From: an uncultured Schlesneria sp.
Lineage (GTDB): Bacteria > Planctomycetota > Planctomycetia > Planctomycetales > Planctomycetaceae
DNA length: 64,000 nt
Direction: 5' to 3'
NCBI GenBank assembly: GCA_903904835.1
Contig: CAIVEI010000190.1
Coordinates: 1-64,000 of the forward strand
Each line of letters starts with the position of its first letter. Position 1 is the stretch's first letter. Below the pieces are notes generated by a model, which was given only the letters and a program-made list of their open reading frames with translations, did no database searches and was not told the DNA's origin. The translations under genes were made by a program, and so were the position numbers. Below are positions 62,806-64,000 of this stretch, in pieces.

Positions 62806-64000
62806 TCACTGCGTCGATGTCGCCTTTTTTGTTAACTTCTCATCCAGCGACCGCTCGAATTCCAGCAGGTATTGGCTCTTGGGACGATTGGCTTTGTCGG
62901 TGACCAGTTCCGTTGGTCGTGGCTGGCCTGGTTCGTTCAGTTGAATTCTCAATGTCGTTTCGGTCAGTTCGTAGATTCCTTCCATGCGTGTTCCTGGCAA
63001 CTCCGTTAACGGAGCGTCGGACCCGGCGCTTGCACCAGCGGATTGAGGTTGATACTTGAACAACGAAATTTGTTTAGGGCTTTTTGTCGCATCGAGTTCA
63101 AAACGAAACCCGGCAAACCCTTGAGAATTCCTTTCAAACCGAAAGTCGGTACCGTCGCGTTCCTCAAGCTGCATGTAACTTCGTTTGAACTCGGCAGTGG
63201 CACCTTCAGGGGCTTCTCCAGGGCTCATCGCCCGAAATCTCCAACGACCTGTGATAAACGTAAAGTCGCTCAAAAGATCAGGTTTTGGTTCGGATTCGGG
63301 GGCGGAGACGAATTTCGCCAACGCGTCGTCGACCCTTCCATAGAATTGTCCATCGAATTGAGCATCACGCGCCTTTTTTGGCGGAGCAATCAGACCAAGT
63401 TGCCTTAACAATGCGTATCCGTTCTGCCCGCGACCGATTTCGCCAATCGTCTGAATGATTTGACATCGTCGATAATGATGGCGAAACGTCTCGTCATTGG
63501 AGCGTTGATGGTAAACGTGATTAGCCTCATCCCGACGTTCTGCCTCAACCAGCTTCCATTCCTCAAGGAACAAATCAACAAGCAGCGGGACGGCAGGTTC
63601 GCCATGTGGTCCCAGCTTTCCAATTAAGTCGACAACTTCGGAACTCTTGCCAGCATGCTTCATCAGCCTCACCGCAAGATCGGGAGTTTCCGGAGCAGCT
63701 TTGATGAGATTCGAGACGATGATCTTCCACACACTGGCAATATTGTCGTTCATACCGCTGACAGTAACGGCTGGTCCGCCGTCCAACGCGAAGAATATCT
63801 GCGATTGCAAGGATTCAAAATCACTCAGCGGGCGTTTTGAATTTCGCCAGACGTTGCTCGCACCAGCCAGTAACCAACCTGTTCCTTTGACATTCGTTTG
63901 AATGACTTTCACCAATTCTGCGATGAGAACATCCGTACGTTCATTGGACAATGACTCGAACGCATTCGAGACCTTTTGAGCAATCAGCTTACCTTGAAAC
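62806..64000 (-). CDS. Protein of unknown function, 5'-truncated by window edge
   Basis: The minus-strand frame stays open to the last base of the window. The likely true start is therefore outside; the TTG at 63951 is only the first possible start codon within view. The 397 visible residues contain a helical-repeat-like region (about 40-210, with LIGKLGPHGEPAVPLLVDLF and TIGEIGRGQNGYALL) that looks HEAT-like. They end in a domain (FITGRWRFRAMSPGEAPEG ... GIYELTETTLRIQLN) similar to the lipocalin-like TIGR03067 region seen in many planctomycete proteins. Name it cautiously: hypothetical protein with HEAT-like repeats and a lipocalin-like tail. Confidence 0.7.
   Translation of the reverse strand, partial: FQGKLIAQKVSNAFESLSNERTDVLIAELVKVIQTNVKGTGWLLAGASNVWRNSKRPLSDFESLQSQIFFALDGGPAVTVSGMNDNIASVWKIIVSNLIKAAPETPDLAVRLMKHAGKSSEVVDLIGKLGPHGEPAVPLLVDLFLEEWKLVEAERRDEANHVYHQRSNDETFRHHYRRCQIIQTIGEIGRGQNGYALLRQLGLIAPPKKARDAQFDGQFYGRVDDALAKFVSAPESEPKPDLLSDFTFITGRWRFRAMSPGEAPEGATAEFKRSYMQLEERDGTDFRFERNSQGFAGFRFELDATKSPKQISLFKYQPQSAGASAGSDAPLTELPGTRMEGIYELTETTLRIQLNEPGQPRPTELVTDKANRPKSQYLLEFERSLDEKLTKKATSTQ

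Overview
This window looks like chromosomal DNA from a planctomycete (Planctomycetota, Planctomycetales-type). I infer this from protein families that are nearly diagnostic of the group: PSD1/DUF1549-DUF1553 cytochrome proteins, DUF1501 Tat-exported proteins, PVC-type CxxCH heme proteins with HEAT repeats, DUF1559 prepilin-like proteins with an H-x9-DG tail, a BBP7-type outer-membrane barrel protein, sulfatases, and a Ser/Thr kinase with a large extracytoplasmic part. Shine-Dalgarno sequences are often weak and GTG starts are common. I saw no tRNA, rRNA, CRISPR array or recognisable insertion sequence.

Layout. 1-1.7 kb is gene-free and full of dispersed repeats. 1.7-17.3 kb holds a giant multidomain heme protein, aroC, a GT39 membrane glycosyltransferase, an inositol-monophosphatase/histidinol-phosphatase fused to a barstar domain, a PLP transsulfuration enzyme, a PQQ-type propeller protein, and an aldehyde dehydrogenase plus LuxE-like AMP-ligase pair. 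17.3-18.6 kb is a second gene-free repeat block, with a tandem array of 159-bp units whose relatives lie inverted in the first repeat block. 18.6-32.5 kb carries secreted degradative and planctomycete-specific genes: an alpha/beta-hydrolase-SGNH fusion divergent from a sulfatase, DUF3050, DUF1501, a pterin dehydratase, and an AraC regulator divergent from a PSD1-DUF1501 operon. 32.6-41.1 kb carries FHA and response-regulator proteins, an amidinotransferase-fold hydrolase, a CarH-like regulator translationally coupled to a photolyase, and a moeA-mgtE pair. 41.1-52.3 kb carries a BBP7 barrel protein, a glycosyltransferase, and a seven-gene run of pseudopilin/GspF/DUF1559 genes preceded by an M81 peptidase. 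52.6-64 kb carries a GntP-like permease, a membrane Ser/Thr kinase, a metallophosphoesterase, ATP-dependent PEP carboxykinase, a DPP-IV-like peptidase and a gene cut by the right edge.

How genes work together. aroC, the transsulfuration enzyme, pckA, moeA and the pterin dehydratase are housekeeping metabolism. The DUF1501/PSD1/sulfatase/esterase genes probably serve export-linked degradation or redox chemistry of polymers. The GspF/pseudopilin block is a partial type II secretion/pilus-like machine whose ATPase and secretin must lie elsewhere. The regulator-photolyase pair is a likely light- or damage-responsive unit.

The observations most worth a second look are the phosphatase-barstar fusion, the CarH-like regulator that appears to have lost its cobalamin ligands next to photolyase, the LuxE/aldehyde-dehydrogenase pair, and the 159-bp array with inverted relatives 17 kb away. 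Family assignments come from reading motifs, without database searches.
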